Origin: Pseudobutyrivibrio xylanivorans
GTDB taxonomy: Bacteria > Bacillota > Clostridia > Lachnospirales > Lachnospiraceae
Assembly (NCBI RefSeq): GCF_010906925.1
Contig: NZ_VTVE01000001.1
Span: 558,001-622,000 of the forward strand
DNA: 64,000 bases
Reading direction: 5' to 3'
The position numbers were made by a program, and so were the translations under genes. Positions 46,404 to 56,262 of the stretch are shown one piece after another (position 1 is the stretch's first letter; each line of letters starts with the position of its first letter). The notes under the pieces are model-generated. The model was not told where the DNA came from and made no database searches. It saw only the letters and a program-made list of their open reading frames with translations.

Positions 46404-46438
46404 AAAAGAGACATCCTAAAAGGATGTCTCTTTTTTAT
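46404..46438. terminator. Bidirectional terminator
   Basis: AAAAGAGACATCC, TAAAA loop, GGATGTCTCTTTTTT. It serves the RpiB-like gene (+) and citrate synthase (-), whose stop lies just beyond. Confidence 0.92.
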
Positions 46439-46444
46439 TATTCT

Positions 46445-47818
46445 TTAATCTACAATTCTGTCTTCGATTGGGATGTACTTCTTGTGCTGGCATACTGTCA
46501 TGTATGCTGGACGCATGATTTTGCCCTTGTGGCAGATTTCTTCCATGCGGTGAGCACTCCAACCTGCGATACGTGCAATGGCAAAGATAGGAGTAAATAA
46601 TTCTCCAGGAATGCCAAGCATCTGATAAACAAATCCTGAGTAAAAGTCTACGTTTGGTGAAACACCCTTGTAGATTTTTCTCTCTTCAGCGATGATCTTT
46701 GGAGCAAGCTTAGCAACTAGCTCGTAAAGATTGTATTCCTTTTCCATGCCCTTTTCCTTAGCAAGATCCTCTACGAAAGAGTGGAATGTAAGAGCACGAG
46801 GATCGGATACTGAATAAATAGCGTGGCCCATACCATAGATAAGACCGGCATTGTCAAATGCCTCGCCGTGTAGGAGAGCACGAAGATAAGCTGAAACTTC
46901 TTCCTCGTCTTCCCAATCCTTAAGGTGGGCTTTCATATCCTCGAACATCTTTACAACTTTTATATTGGCACCACCGTGCTTAGGTCCCTTGAGGGAACCA
47001 AGTGCTGCAGCGATAGCAGCGTATGTGTCTGTACCTGATGATGAAACAAGGTGAGTAGTGAATGTAGAGTTGTTACCGCCACCGTGCTCCATATGTAAAA
47101 TCAATGCCACGTCAAGGAGCTTAGCCTCAAGTGGAGTGAATTTGCTGTCTGGTCGTAAGCAGTGCAAAATATTCTCTGCTGTAGAATAATCAGGTCTTGG
47201 CTGATGGATAATCAGCGAGTTCTCATTGTAGTAGTAATCGTATGCTGCGTAGCTATAAACTGAAAGCAGTGGGAAATTAGCAATCAGCTGTAAGCACTGT
47301 CTAAGTACATTTGGCTCAGAGGTGTCATCAGCATAGTCGTCGTATGAGTAAAGTGCAAGAACTGATCTAGCAAGTGAGTTCATCATATCCTGAGATGGAC
47401 TCTTCATAATCATATCGCGAACAAAATTTGGTGGTAAAGAGCGATAGCTTGCAAGTATGTCTTTGAACTCTTCTAATTGATCGACAGTAGGAAGGTTACC
47501 AAAAAGTAAAAGGTAAGCACATTCCTCGAATCCGAAGTGCTGCTCCTTTGGAAGATTCTTAACTAGGTCTCGTACATTGTAGCCGCGATAGAAGAGCTGA
47601 CCATCACATGGAACTTCCTTTCCATCTACGAATTTCTTTGAGTTAACTTCAGATATCTCAGTAATACCAACCAGAACACCCTTACCATTTAGATCACGAA
47701 GACCTCTTTTTACATCGTAAGTAGTGTAAAGCTCTGGATCTATATATGATGATTTCTTGGAGAGCTCAGCAAGCTTTTCCAATTCAGGAGTAATCTCGCT
47801 ATAATTTTCAATTACCAT
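46445..47818 (-). CDS. gltA: Citrate synthase
   Basis: 457 aa from the internal ATG that follows AAGGAGG by 11 bases; an upstream in-frame ATG at 47860 lies before that ribosome site. HMEHGGGNNSTFTTHLVSSSG and LKGPKHGGAN are citrate synthase signatures, with the catalytic His pair; NVDFYSGFVYQMLGIP has the catalytic Asp. It condenses oxaloacetate and acetyl-CoA, here probably for glutamate synthesis in an incomplete cycle. It is divergent from PEP carboxykinase, the enzyme controlling oxaloacetate. Confidence 0.92.
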   Translation of the reverse strand: MVIENYSEITPELEKLAELSKKSSYIDPELYTTYDVKRGLRDLNGKGVLVGITEISEVNSKKFVDGKEVPCDGQLFYRGYNVRDLVKNLPKEQHFGFEECAYLLLFGNLPTVDQLEEFKDILASYRSLPPNFVRDMIMKSPSQDMMNSLARSVLALYSYDDYADDTSEPNVLRQCLQLIANFPLLSVYSYAAYDYYYNENSLIIHQPRPDYSTAENILHCLRPDSKFTPLEAKLLDVALILHMEHGGGNNSTFTTHLVSSSGTDTYAAIAAALGSLKGPKHGGANIKVVKMFEDMKAHLKDWEDEEEVSAYLRALLHGEAFDNAGLIYGMGHAIYSVSDPRALTFHSFVEDLAKEKGMEKEYNLYELVAKLAPKIIAEERKIYKGVSPNVDFYSGFVYQMLGIPGELFTPIFAIARIAGWSAHRMEEICHKGKIMRPAYMTVCQHKKYIPIEDRIVD

Positions 47819-47889
47819 TAAAACATTGTCCTCCTTCAAGTGGTTATTGCAATTAAACATTATAAAGTCTAAGTATAATTGTTTTACAC

Positions 47890-47903
47890 TTTAGCGTGCT
47901 AAA
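47890..47903. promoter_or_regulatory. Candidate operator upstream of citrate synthase
   Basis: TTTAGC-GT-GCTAAA is an inverted repeat with 6-bp arms, 72 bases before the citrate synthase start, flanked by TTGCAATT-type direct repeats. No regulator can be named. Confidence 0.35.
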
Positions 47904-48082
47904 TTGCAATTTAATGTATAGTAACATAAATATATGTAATTATACAAGTAAAATTGTGCCATTTTTAAGTGGAGGATTGCAAGTTATTTGGGCAAATTTT
48001 AGAAAAAGTTAATACTTGGCAATTTGCTCAAAAAAGGCCACTAAAATTGTACGAATAGGAAAACAATTTTTCGTTGATTTCG

Positions 48083-48111
48083 TTGACAATAAAATAACGA
48101 ATATATAAAAT
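48083..48111 (+). promoter_or_regulatory. Sigma-A promoter of pckA
   Basis: Perfect TTGACA at 48083-48088, a 17-base spacer and TAAAAT at 48106-48111, 89 bases before the start. A small hairpin AGCCCC...GGGGTTAGCT (about 48135-48160) lies in the leader. The rest of the 47819-48200 gap is AT-rich without other features. Confidence 0.65.
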
Positions 48112-48200
48112 GTTATTTAGCGAAAATTAGTTTATAGCCCCTTGTTACATGGGGTTAGCTACTAAAATTAAATAAATTTAGAAAAGTGAGGTAAGACAAG

Positions 48201-49814
48201 ATGGCTAATGTTGATTTAACAAAGTATGGCATCACAGGAACAACTAACATCATCCACAATCCTTCTTACGAGGAACTCTACAAGGCAGAGCTCGACGCTA
48301 AGAACGAGGGGTATGAGGTTGGTCAGGAGACAGAACTTGGCGCTGTTAACGTAATGACAGGTATCTATACAGGACGTTCTCCTAAAGATAAGTACATCGT
48401 TATGGATGAGAATTCTAAGGATACTGTATGGTGGACAACAGAGGGATATCCAAACGATAACCATCCAATGTCTGAGGATGTTTGGGCTAAGGTTAAGGAA
48501 CTTGCTAAGAAGGAGCTTTCAAACAAGGACCTTTATGTAGTAGATCTTTTCTGCGGTGCTAACAAAGATACACGTATGGCAGTTCGTTTCATCGTTGAGG
48601 TTGCTTGGCAGGCTCACTTTGTTGAGAATATGTTTATTAAGCCTTCAGCAGAAGAGCTTGCAAACTTCGAGCCAGATTTCGTAGTTTACAATGCATCTAA
48701 GGCTAAGGTTGAGAACTACAAGGAGCTCGGACTTAACTCTGAGACATGTGTAGCTTTCAATATTACATCTCGTGAGCAGGTTATCATTAACACATGGTAC
48801 GGCGGAGAGATGAAGAAGGGTATGTTCTCTATGATGAACTACTTCCTTCCACTTAAGGGTATGGCTTCAATGCACTGCTCAGCTAACTGCGATATGGATG
48901 GAAAGCATACAGCTATCTTCTTCGGTCTTTCTGGTACAGGTAAGACTACACTTTCTACAGATCCTAAGCGTCGTCTTATCGGTGATGATGAGCACGGCTG
49001 GGATGATAACGGCGTATTCAACTTCGAAGGTGGTTGCTACGCAAAGGTTATCGGTCTTGATAAGGAATCTGAGCCAGATATCTACAACGCAATCAGAAGA
49101 GATGCTCTTCTTGAGAACGTAACAGTTGATGGCGCTGGTAAGATTGACTTTGATGATAAGAGCGTTACAGAGAACACTCGTGTATCTTACCCAATCAATC
49201 ACATTAACAACATTGCAGCTGAGGTAAATGGTGTTTCAGCAGGTCCAGATGCAGAGAATGTTATCTTCCTTTCAGCAGATGCATTCGGAGTACTTCCTCC
49301 AGTATCTATCCTTACACCAGAGCAGACAAAGTACTACTTCCTTTCAGGATTTACTGCTAAGCTTGCTGGTACAGAGAGAGGTATCACAGAGCCTACTCCT
49401 ACATTCTCAGCTTGCTTCGGTCAGGCATTCCTTGAGCTTCACCCAACAAAGTATGCTGAGGAGCTCGTTAAGAAGATGGAGAAGTCTGGTGCAAAGGCTT
49501 ACCTTGTTAATACAGGTTGGAACGGAACAGGAAAGAGAATCACAATTAAGGATACAAGAGGTATCATCGATGCTATCCTTTCTGGTGACATCAAGAATGC
49601 TCCTACAAAGACAATTCCAATGTTCAACTTCGAAGTTCCTACAGAGCTTCCAGGCGTAGATCCTAAGATCCTTGATCCTAGAGATACATACGCTAACGCT
49701 TCTGAGTGGGAAGAGAAGGCAAAGGATCTTGCTGCTAGATTCAACAAGAACTTTGTTAAGTACACATCTAACGAGGCTGGTAAGGCACTTGTTTCTGCAG
49801 GTCCACAGCTCTAA
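48201..49814 (+). CDS. pckA: Phosphoenolpyruvate carboxykinase (ATP)
   Basis: 537 aa, full length for the ATP-type enzyme. [14 protein letters not shown] is the substrate-binding region; [16 protein letters not shown] is the kinase-1a loop (Lys248); [24 protein letters not shown] is kinase-2 with metal ligands; [15 protein letters not shown] closes the site. In anaerobic fibre degraders it mostly fixes CO2 onto PEP to give oxaloacetate with ATP gain. Its codon use is that of a highly expressed gene. It has its own promoter and terminator. Confidence 0.96.
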   Translation: MANVDLTKYGITGTTNIIHNPSYEELYKAELDAKNEGYEVGQETELGAVNVMTGIYTGRSPKDKYIVMDENSKDTVWWTTEGYPNDNHPMSEDVWAKVKELAKKELSNKDLYVVDLFCGANKDTRMAVRFIVEVAWQAHFVENMFIKPSAEELANFEPDFVVYNASKAKVENYKELGLNSETCVAFNITSREQVIINTWYGGEMKKGMFSMMNYFLPLKGMASMHCSANCDMDGKHTAIFFGLSGTGKTTLSTDPKRRLIGDDEHGWDDNGVFNFEGGCYAKVIGLDKESEPDIYNAIRRDALLENVTVDGAGKIDFDDKSVTENTRVSYPINHINNIAAEVNGVSAGPDAENVIFLSADAFGVLPPVSILTPEQTKYYFLSGFTAKLAGTERGITEPTPTFSACFGQAFLELHPTKYAEELVKKMEKSGAKAYLVNTGWNGTGKRITIKDTRGIIDAILSGDIKNAPTKTIPMFNFEVPTELPGVDPKILDPRDTYANASEWEEKAKDLAARFNKNFVKYTSNEAGKALVSAGPQL

Positions 49815-49829
49815 AATAGTGTAATTATT

Positions 49830-49866
49830 ACCCATCTTGTGACTAAAGTTACAAGATGGGTTTTTA
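49830..49866 (+). terminator. Rho-independent terminator of pckA
   Basis: ACCCATCTTGT, a ten-base loop, ACAAGATGGGT, then TTTT. Confidence 0.92.
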
Positions 49867-49949
49867 ATTGTAATACTATACTTAAGCATAACAATGTTGA
49901 AAAAATGTTCTTTATTTAAACACATTTATGGTGTAATATAATTTCAGGT

Positions 49950-50155
49950 ACAAGATACCGACTTTTTCCTAACCTGGGATGTACGATTTAACTTATCCTT
50001 TTTGAACCTACATTTACTTTAAACGGAATGCCTATATTTCTAGTTGGCTGTCAGGCCTCCTTTGCAGTGGAAGACAAAAGATTAGTTGCGGCGATCCACC
50101 TAGCTAGAGCTAGGAGTCAATTGATAGGCCCGGCATTTTGGGTTAGGTTTTATTA
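49950..50155 (+). ncRNA. ssrS: Probable 6S RNA
   Basis: A TATAAT (49937-49942) precedes a transcript of about 185-200 bases that closes on itself: CCTAACC (49968-49974) with GGTTAGG (50141-50147). Internal elements fit the 6S pattern: a mostly unpaired central region flanked by stems, and the apical part TTGCGGCGATCCACCTAGCT-AGAGCTAGGAG, like the conserved GCGG-GAUCCACCU side of 6S. There is no open reading frame. 6S binds sigma-A RNA polymerase as a promoter mimic. Exact ends are uncertain. Confidence 0.7.
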
Positions 50156-50174
50156 TTCAAAGTAGTAAAAAAGT

Positions 50175-50228
50175 AAGGGTTATCTATTTTCCAAATTTAT
50201 TTGGAAGATAGATAACCCTTATTTTTTT
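50175..50228 (+). terminator. Strong Rho-independent terminator after the ncRNA
   Basis: AAGGGTTATCTAT-TTTCCAAAT pairs with ATTTGGAA-ATAGATAACCCTT, a stem of over 20 bp, followed by ATTTTTTT. Confidence 0.92.
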
Positions 50229-50243
50229 CTAACTTAGATAAGT

Positions 50244-50289
50244 TCGCCCATTCCATGAGTAACGGCCACGTTACGAATGGGTTGGGCGA
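50244..50289. other. Structured leader upstream of yihY
   Basis: TCGCCCATTC and GAATGGG-TTGGGCGA bracket a perfect GTAACG-GCCA-CGTTAC hairpin. The right half repeats GGG twice, so two alternative pairings with the CCC of the left arm exist. It lies 78 bases before the yihY start; purpose unknown. Confidence 0.4.
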
Positions 50290-50366
50290 TTTTGAATAAT
50301 AAAAATCTAACTCTTTAATATAGTCGCTGATTTTGGTAGAATCTGAGATTGAGGAGATTATTATTT

Positions 50367-51236
50367 ATGTGGACTTTTTTAGGTTACGGTAAAACATATC
50401 TTGATAAGTGTGGAAGAGATAACATTGGTGCTTATGCGGCTCAGACTGCATATTTTATGATTATGTCATCTATTCCTTTTATGATGCTCTTGGTATATAT
50501 AGCAGGATTTGTTCCTCCTATCAAGGAGTACATGAATGAGCTTGTTTATAATGTGCTTCCTGATTCTATTGAGCCATATATGATTAAGGTCTATGCCATG
50601 ATTACACAGGCATCTGTTGGAATGATTTCTATTGCTGTTGTTATGGCTATTTGGGCTTCAGGCAAGGCCTTTCAGAATCTTATGGTAGGTCTTAATCAGG
50701 TTAATAAAATCGAGGAGACCCGCAACTGGTTAGGTCGTAGATTTAGAGCGATTATTTATACTATGATTATTCTCAGCGTTATTGTTGTAATCATGTTTAT
50801 GATGGTCTTTACTCAGCAGCTTCAATATTATGCTAAGAATTATTATGGTTTTCTTGCTTATGTGGTTGGAATAAGACCGCTGTTTAGAGGCGTGTTTGTA
50901 TTTGTTTTCTTGGTTATTGTATTTACATTTTTGTTTACAGTGCTGCCTAATAAGCATCTGTCATTTTTCAGTCAGTTGCCAGGCGGATTTATCTGTGCGG
51001 TGAGCTGGTACGTGTTTAGTTTGCTTTTGGCTGGATGGGTGAGAGTGTTCAATAACTTTTCTATGTACGGAGCGCTGGCTACCATGATGCTATTTATGTT
51101 TTGGCTATATTTCTGTATGTACTTTATGCTGATGGCGGCGGAGGCCAATGTTTTCTTTTCCGATGCCTTTGGTTTGGCATGGGAAAAGCACAAGAAGAAC
51201 CTGAGCATGAAGCGCCGTGCAAAGTGGAAAAATTAA
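50367..51236 (+). CDS. YihY/BrkB family inner-membrane protein
   Basis: 289 aa from ATG 50367 (GAGGAG 10 bases upstream). About six membrane helices with the family motifs: DNIGAYAAQTAYFMIMSSIPF, IWASGKAFQNLMVGLNQV, and LFTVLPNKHLSFFSQLPGGFICAVSWYVF-type near the end, then NNFSMYGALATMMLFMFWLYF. Long called ribonuclease BN in error; actual function is unknown, possibly transport. It is followed after 26 bases by queA. Confidence 0.88.
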   Translation: MWTFLGYGKTYLDKCGRDNIGAYAAQTAYFMIMSSIPFMMLLVYIAGFVPPIKEYMNELVYNVLPDSIEPYMIKVYAMITQASVGMISIAVVMAIWASGKAFQNLMVGLNQVNKIEETRNWLGRRFRAIIYTMIILSVIVVIMFMMVFTQQLQYYAKNYYGFLAYVVGIRPLFRGVFVFVFLVIVFTFLFTVLPNKHLSFFSQLPGGFICAVSWYVFSLLLAGWVRVFNNFSMYGALATMMLFMFWLYFCMYFMLMAAEANVFFSDAFGLAWEKHKKNLSMKRRAKWKN

Positions 51237-51262
51237 ACCTATTGTGATAGAATGTGTGGGTT

Positions 51263-52297
51263 ATGTTAGTAAAAGATTTTGATTATGAACTTCCTGAGGA
51301 ACTTATCGCTCAGGATCCTTTGGAAAAAAGAAGCAATTCAAGATTAATGGTCTTGGATAAAAATACGGGAGAGATTTCTCATCGTCATTTCTATGATATC
51401 AAGGAATATCTTAAGCCAGGTGATTGCCTGGTTATCAATAATACTCGAGTTATTCCAGCAAGATTATACGGAGCTAGAGTTGGTTCTGGTGGAAAGGTAG
51501 AGATTCTTCTTTTAAAGAGAATTAGTGATAATAGATGGGAGTGCTTGGTTAAGCCTGGCAAAAAGGCTAGACCGGGTATGGAGATTTCTTTTGGAGACGG
51601 TCTTTTGATTGGAAAGATTGTAGATATCGTTGACGAGGGAAATCGTATCATTGAGTTTAGCTATGACGGCATCTTTGAGGAGATACTTGATAAGCTTGGT
51701 GAGATGCCATTACCACCATATATTACTCATAAGCTTAAGGACAGGGATAGATATCAGACTGTATATGCTAAATACGATGGTTCGGCAGCTGCTCCTACAG
51801 CAGGCCTTCATTTTACACCAGAGCTTTTGGATGAAGTGAGAGCTATGGGTGTTAAGATTGCAGAGGTAACACTTCATGTGGGACTTGGCACATTTAGACC
51901 TGTTAAGGAAGAAGAGGTTCTAGATCATCACATGCATTCTGAGTACTATGAGCTTACACAGGAGGCATGCGACATCATCAACGAGACTAGGGCAAATGGT
52001 GGCCGAGTTATCTCTGTTGGAACTACAAGTACTCGTACTTTGGAGTCGGCAGCAGAGGCTGGCAAGCCACTTTCACCAAAGAGCGGATGGACCCAGATAT
52101 TTATTTATCCAGGTTATGAGTTCAAGGTGATTGATGGACTTATCACCAATTTCCATTTACCACAGTCTACACTTATTATGCTTGTGTCAGCTTTGGCAGG
52201 AAGAGAGCATGTCCTTGCGGCTTATAATGAGGCTGTTAAGGAAAGATACAGATTCTTCTCCTTTGGAGATGCTATGCTTATTGCGGATTTAAAATAA
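51263..52297 (+). CDS. queA: S-adenosylmethionine:tRNA ribosyltransferase-isomerase
   Basis: 344 aa. The start [32 protein letters not shown] is the family N-terminus; ATG 51263 fits it, though an upstream GTG (51254) is in frame and no strong ribosome site exists. [24 protein letters not shown]-like [10 protein letters not shown], and [21 protein letters not shown] are diagnostic. It adds the epoxy-cyclopentanediol of queuosine to tRNA in the cytoplasm. Confidence 0.95.
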   Translation: MLVKDFDYELPEELIAQDPLEKRSNSRLMVLDKNTGEISHRHFYDIKEYLKPGDCLVINNTRVIPARLYGARVGSGGKVEILLLKRISDNRWECLVKPGKKARPGMEISFGDGLLIGKIVDIVDEGNRIIEFSYDGIFEEILDKLGEMPLPPYITHKLKDRDRYQTVYAKYDGSAAAPTAGLHFTPELLDEVRAMGVKIAEVTLHVGLGTFRPVKEEEVLDHHMHSEYYELTQEACDIINETRANGGRVISVGTTSTRTLESAAEAGKPLSPKSGWTQIFIYPGYEFKVIDGLITNFHLPQSTLIMLVSALAGREHVLAAYNEAVKERYRFFSFGDAMLIADLK

Positions 52298-52338
52298 GTC
52301 CTTTAAATATAGCTGTCATTTTAATTGGCAGATGGCTG

Positions 52339-52364
52339 TTAAGTGTTGTTTTTACAATACTTAA
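52339..52364. repeat. Inverted repeat upstream of pheS
   Basis: TTAAGTGTTG and CAATACTTAA pair (one G-U) around TTTTTA. It lies 66 bases before pheS. There is no T run after it and no T-box features; it could be an operator or part of a weak terminator for queA. Confidence 0.4.
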
Positions 52365-52430
52365 CTGATAAAATTTTAATTTAGTTGAGTAGGTTATTAA
52401 GCCTTAATATATGATTTTAGGGAGGAAGCT

Positions 52431-53486
52431 ATGATAGACATCATATCTGAATTGAGCACCAAGTTTGAGACTGAGCTTTCGAATATCAAGAATTCTGAAG
52501 AACTTGAGAATATTCGTGTTTCATATCTGGGCAAAAAGGGTAGCGTTACAGCTGCCATGAAGGAAATGGGCAAGCTCTCTGTAGAGGAGAAAAAAGAGTT
52601 TGGCCAGAAGATTAACATTCTTAAAAATTCTGTTGCAGACAAAATTGCTGCTAAAAAAGAAGAGTTAGCTGCACTTGAGCTTCAGCGTGAGATTGACAAG
52701 GTTCCTGAGTTTGATATTTCCCTTCCAGAGCAGTTTGATCAGGGAAGCTATCACCCAATTACACTTGTTCAGCGTCAGTGCGAGACAATCTTTAAGTCTA
52801 TGGGATTTACAGTTGAGGACTATAGCGAGGTTGTTACTGATTATGAGTGCTTTGAGTCAGTAAATATCCCTAAATATCACCCTGCAAGAGATATGCAGGA
52901 TACATATTATCTTGAGAATGGTCAGCTTCTTAAGTCACAGACTACTGCGGCTCAGAATGCTATCTATAAAAAGTATCGCAAGCAGCTTATTGAAGATGGC
53001 ACACCAATCAAGGCTATCTTCCCTGGACGTTGCTTTAGAAACGAGGCTACTGATGCATGCCATGAGAACACTTTCTTCCAGATGGAAGGTGTTATGGTTG
53101 GTAAGGATATTTCTATTTCCAACCTTATCTACTTTATGAAGACTATGCTTTCAGAAGTATTTAGACGTGATATCAAGGTACGTCTTCGTCCTGGTTTCTT
53201 CCCATTTGTGGAGCCTGGTTTCGAGCTTGATATCAACTGCCTTAACTGTGGCGGTAAGGGATGCCCTTCATGCAAGCATTCTGGATGGCTTGAGCTTTGC
53301 CCATGTGGTATGGTTCATCCAAAGGTTTTAGAAGAGGGTGGAATTGATCCTGAGAAATATACAGGCTTTGCCTTTGGTCTTGGTCTTACAAGACTTGCAA
53401 TGATGAAATATGGTATTAAAGACATTCGTGATCTGAACAGCGGTAATCTTAACAGCTTAGCTCAGTTCACAGATGATGAGCAGTAA
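52431..53486 (+). CDS. pheS: Phenylalanyl-tRNA synthetase alpha subunit
   Basis: 351 aa. N-terminal coiled coil (1-90), then the class II catalytic core: HPITLVQRQCETIF, LLKSQTTAAQNAIY, GRCFRNEATDACHENTFFQMEG (motif 2) and GLGLTRLAMMKYGI (motif 3). A Cys-rich insert, NCLNCGGKGCPSCKHSGW followed by ELCPCGMVHP, is likely a zinc knuckle seen in part of the Firmicutes. It makes Phe-tRNA together with pheT, which follows after 15 bases. GGAGG precedes the ATG. Confidence 0.95.
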   Translation: MIDIISELSTKFETELSNIKNSEELENIRVSYLGKKGSVTAAMKEMGKLSVEEKKEFGQKINILKNSVADKIAAKKEELAALELQREIDKVPEFDISLPEQFDQGSYHPITLVQRQCETIFKSMGFTVEDYSEVVTDYECFESVNIPKYHPARDMQDTYYLENGQLLKSQTTAAQNAIYKKYRKQLIEDGTPIKAIFPGRCFRNEATDACHENTFFQMEGVMVGKDISISNLIYFMKTMLSEVFRRDIKVRLRPGFFPFVEPGFELDINCLNCGGKGCPSCKHSGWLELCPCGMVHPKVLEEGGIDPEKYTGFAFGLGLTRLAMMKYGIKDIRDLNSGNLNSLAQFTDDEQ

Positions 53487-53501
53487 GGGAGGGCTAGATA
53501 G

Positions 53502-55862
53502 ATGTTTATTTCAATGAATTGGATCTCTGATTTTGTTGACCTTAGTGGTCTTGACAAGATGGACCTTATTGCTAAGTTTTCTCTTTCAACAGCAGAGGTT
53601 GAGAATGATATTTTCCATAAGGGTGAGGATTTATCAGGTGTTGTAGTTGCTGAGATTAAATCGGTAGAAGAGCACCCAGAATCAAAAAAGCTTCACCTTC
53701 TTAAGGTAGATGCCGGCGATGGCAAGCTTACAGACGTTGTCTGCGGAGCGCCTAATGTTCGCGTTGGCATGAAGACAGCATTTGCCAAGGTAGGTGCACA
53801 GATTGGAGATATTACTATTGCTCCAAGACCACTTGCAGGCTTTGATTCATTTGGTATGTGCTGTTCTGAAAAGGAGATTGGTATCTCTGATAATAATGAC
53901 GGTATCATGGATATTCTAGAGGATGTGGCAAATGGTACAGACATTAAGGATTTATATGAAATCGATGATATTATCTTCGAAGTAGACAATAAGTCACTTA
54001 CAAATAGACCAGATCTCTGGGGACATTACGGAATAGCAAGAGAGTTTGCTACAATCGCAAAGCGTCCTCTCAAGGAGCTTCCTACAATTGATTTGAGCCA
54101 GTATGACAATCTTGAAAAGATTGATCTTAAAATCGAGGATGAGCTCTGCCAGAGATATTCTTCAATTAAGGTAGAGAATGTTGAGAAGAATGTTGCGCCT
54201 ATGAATATGCGTATTCGTCTCTACTACTGTGGTATGAGAGGAATCAACCTTCTTACAGACCTTACAAACTATCTTATGCTTGAGATGGGTCAGCCAATGC
54301 ATGCCTTTGATTCACGCAAGGTTGGTAAGATTCGTATCAAGAGATTTGACAAGCCATTTACATTCACAACACTTGATGGTGTTGAGAGAAATATAGACGA
54401 GAACACTCTTATGATTTGCAACGACAACACACCGGTTGCTATTGCAGGTATCATGGGCGGTCTTGATTCTGAAATCGTGGATGACACTACTACACTTACT
54501 CTTGAGTCAGCTACATTCAATGCTGCTTCTATTAGAAAGAGTGCAGTACGTCTTGCTCATCGTACAGATGCATCTGCTCGTTATGAGAAGAGTCTTGATC
54601 CTGAGATGACAACTGTTGCTATTGCTCGTTTCATGAAGCTTCTTCTTGAGATTGATCCAGGCGTAAAAGTTGTTTCAGCTCTTACAGATGAGTACGCATT
54701 CCACTATCCAAAGGTTGCACTTGATTTCGACAAGGCATTTGTTGATAAGTACACAGGTATCCAGATTACAAATGAGCATATCGTAGATACACTTACGGCT
54801 TTAGGATTTGGAGTGACACAGGATGGAGATAATTTCCATGTAGATGTTCCTTCATATCGTGCTACAAAGGATATTAGCTTAAAGGCTGATATCATTGAGG
54901 AAATCACACGTATTTATGGATACGACAATTTTGAGCTTTCTACAACAACAGCTCCTCTTTATCCAGTTCGTATGGCTGAGGACAAGAATGTAGAAGATAG
55001 AATCAAAGATATTCTTGTAAAGAGATTCAGAATACATGAGGTTCACTCTTATGTATGGCAGTACGCTGATGAGTACAAGAAGCTTGGTATGGAAGTAGAG
55101 GACAATATCAAACTTGCCAACTCTACTAACCCTAATATTGAGACTCTTAGAAACTCAATTATCCCTACACAGCTTTGCCAGGTTAATTACAACACAGGCT
55201 ATGCTACTGACTTTGGTATATTTGAGGTTGGCCATGTAGTTGAGGGAATTAAAGCTGACGGTCTTTGCGATGAGAAGAAAAAGCTTTGTATTACACTTTT
55301 CTCTAAGACAAAGTCTCTTGAGACTCTTTACTTAGAGCTTAGAGATATGATTGCTGAGGTGGTTGATGATATTAGACATAAGCCACTTACATACAAGAAG
55401 CTTGAGGCTAAGCACTCATATGAGCATCCAAAGAATCTTAACGCTATTGTTTTAGATGAGACAGTGATTGGTAAGCTTGGGGTGGCACATCCACTTGTTT
55501 CTAAAAAAATCGATAAAAAGGCTTCTATTGTATTTGCTGAAATTGATATCGAAAGTCTTGCAAACATTGTAGCTGAGCCAATTAAGTATGTTGAGCCTTC
55601 AAAATATCCATCAATTGAAGTGGATTTATCATTTGTAGCAGAGAAATTTTCTGAAATAAATGATACAATAAAGGAGAGTGCTGAATCTATTCTTAGAAAA
55701 GTTGGCGTTGCCGATATATATAATGATGGAAACAGCAAGTCGATCACAGTAAGACTTCTGTTCGGTGATGACGAGCGTACTCTTACTCACGAGGAAGTTC
55801 AGACTGTAGTTGATAAAATTATTGAAAAGCTTAAGACTAAGGGTATAAATCTTAAGGCTTAA
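53502..55862 (+). CDS. pheT: Phenylalanyl-tRNA synthetase beta subunit
   Basis: 786 aa, the full-length bacterial beta chain. An N-terminal tRNA-binding EMAP-like domain (HPESKKLHLLKVDAGDG), the B3/B4 editing domain (NRPDLWGHYGIAREFA, GMRGINLLTDLTNYLMLEMGQPMHAFDSRK in sequence), B5 and catalytic-like domains, and the C-terminal anticodon-fold domain starting YPSIEVDLSFVAEKFSEI. The subunits form an alpha2beta2 enzyme in the cytoplasm. Confidence 0.96.
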   Translation: MFISMNWISDFVDLSGLDKMDLIAKFSLSTAEVENDIFHKGEDLSGVVVAEIKSVEEHPESKKLHLLKVDAGDGKLTDVVCGAPNVRVGMKTAFAKVGAQIGDITIAPRPLAGFDSFGMCCSEKEIGISDNNDGIMDILEDVANGTDIKDLYEIDDIIFEVDNKSLTNRPDLWGHYGIAREFATIAKRPLKELPTIDLSQYDNLEKIDLKIEDELCQRYSSIKVENVEKNVAPMNMRIRLYYCGMRGINLLTDLTNYLMLEMGQPMHAFDSRKVGKIRIKRFDKPFTFTTLDGVERNIDENTLMICNDNTPVAIAGIMGGLDSEIVDDTTTLTLESATFNAASIRKSAVRLAHRTDASARYEKSLDPEMTTVAIARFMKLLLEIDPGVKVVSALTDEYAFHYPKVALDFDKAFVDKYTGIQITNEHIVDTLTALGFGVTQDGDNFHVDVPSYRATKDISLKADIIEEITRIYGYDNFELSTTTAPLYPVRMAEDKNVEDRIKDILVKRFRIHEVHSYVWQYADEYKKLGMEVEDNIKLANSTNPNIETLRNSIIPTQLCQVNYNTGYATDFGIFEVGHVVEGIKADGLCDEKKKLCITLFSKTKSLETLYLELRDMIAEVVDDIRHKPLTYKKLEAKHSYEHPKNLNAIVLDETVIGKLGVAHPLVSKKIDKKASIVFAEIDIESLANIVAEPIKYVEPSKYPSIEVDLSFVAEKFSEINDTIKESAESILRKVGVADIYNDGNSKSITVRLLFGDDERTLTHEEVQTVVDKIIEKLKTKGINLKA

Positions 55863-55891
55863 TTACAATTATTTGTATTGGGAGGCGGAGC

Positions 55892-56239
55892 ATGGAAGAG
55901 AAGAGAAAAAATAAGCGTCTGGATATTGATGTAAAGGTTGAAATCGAACGTATCGATGAGGCCAATATCACAACTGTAAAGTACATGGAAGTTGAGGTTA
56001 CTAATATATCTAAGACAGGATTGGCTTTTAGAGTACCAGATGTTGAATTTGAAGTGGGGGCATGTTTTGATGCTAGAATTCAGATTTGGACAAAAGAGAC
56101 AATCGACACAATCTTCAAGGTCGTTCGTGTGAACAAGCTTGAGAATGATGTTTATGAATACGGATGTATTTTCGTAGGCATGACTGACACAGACGCATTA
56201 AAAATCGAAATCTATCAGCTCTTTAATGATGTAGAGTAG
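55892..56239 (+). CDS. PilZ domain protein (c-di-GMP effector)
   Basis: 115 aa, a single PilZ barrel. The binding motif is visible as RKNKR at the start and NISKTGLAF (D/NxSxxG) at about 37-45. Such proteins bind cyclic di-GMP and change motility, surface or wall functions. GGAGG lies before the ATG. It is 29 bases after pheT and 23 bases before lgt, so it is possibly transcribed with them. Confidence 0.88.
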   Translation: MEEKRKNKRLDIDVKVEIERIDEANITTVKYMEVEVTNISKTGLAFRVPDVEFEVGACFDARIQIWTKETIDTIFKVVRVNKLENDVYEYGCIFVGMTDTDALKIEIYQLFNDVE

Positions 56240-56262
56240 TTGTAATGAGGGAGAGTAGTTAA

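Noticed and set aside
52298-52430. T-box riboswitch upstream of pheS
   Set aside because: The gap is only 133 bases and shows no T-box sequence or specifier stem; only a small inverted repeat is present.
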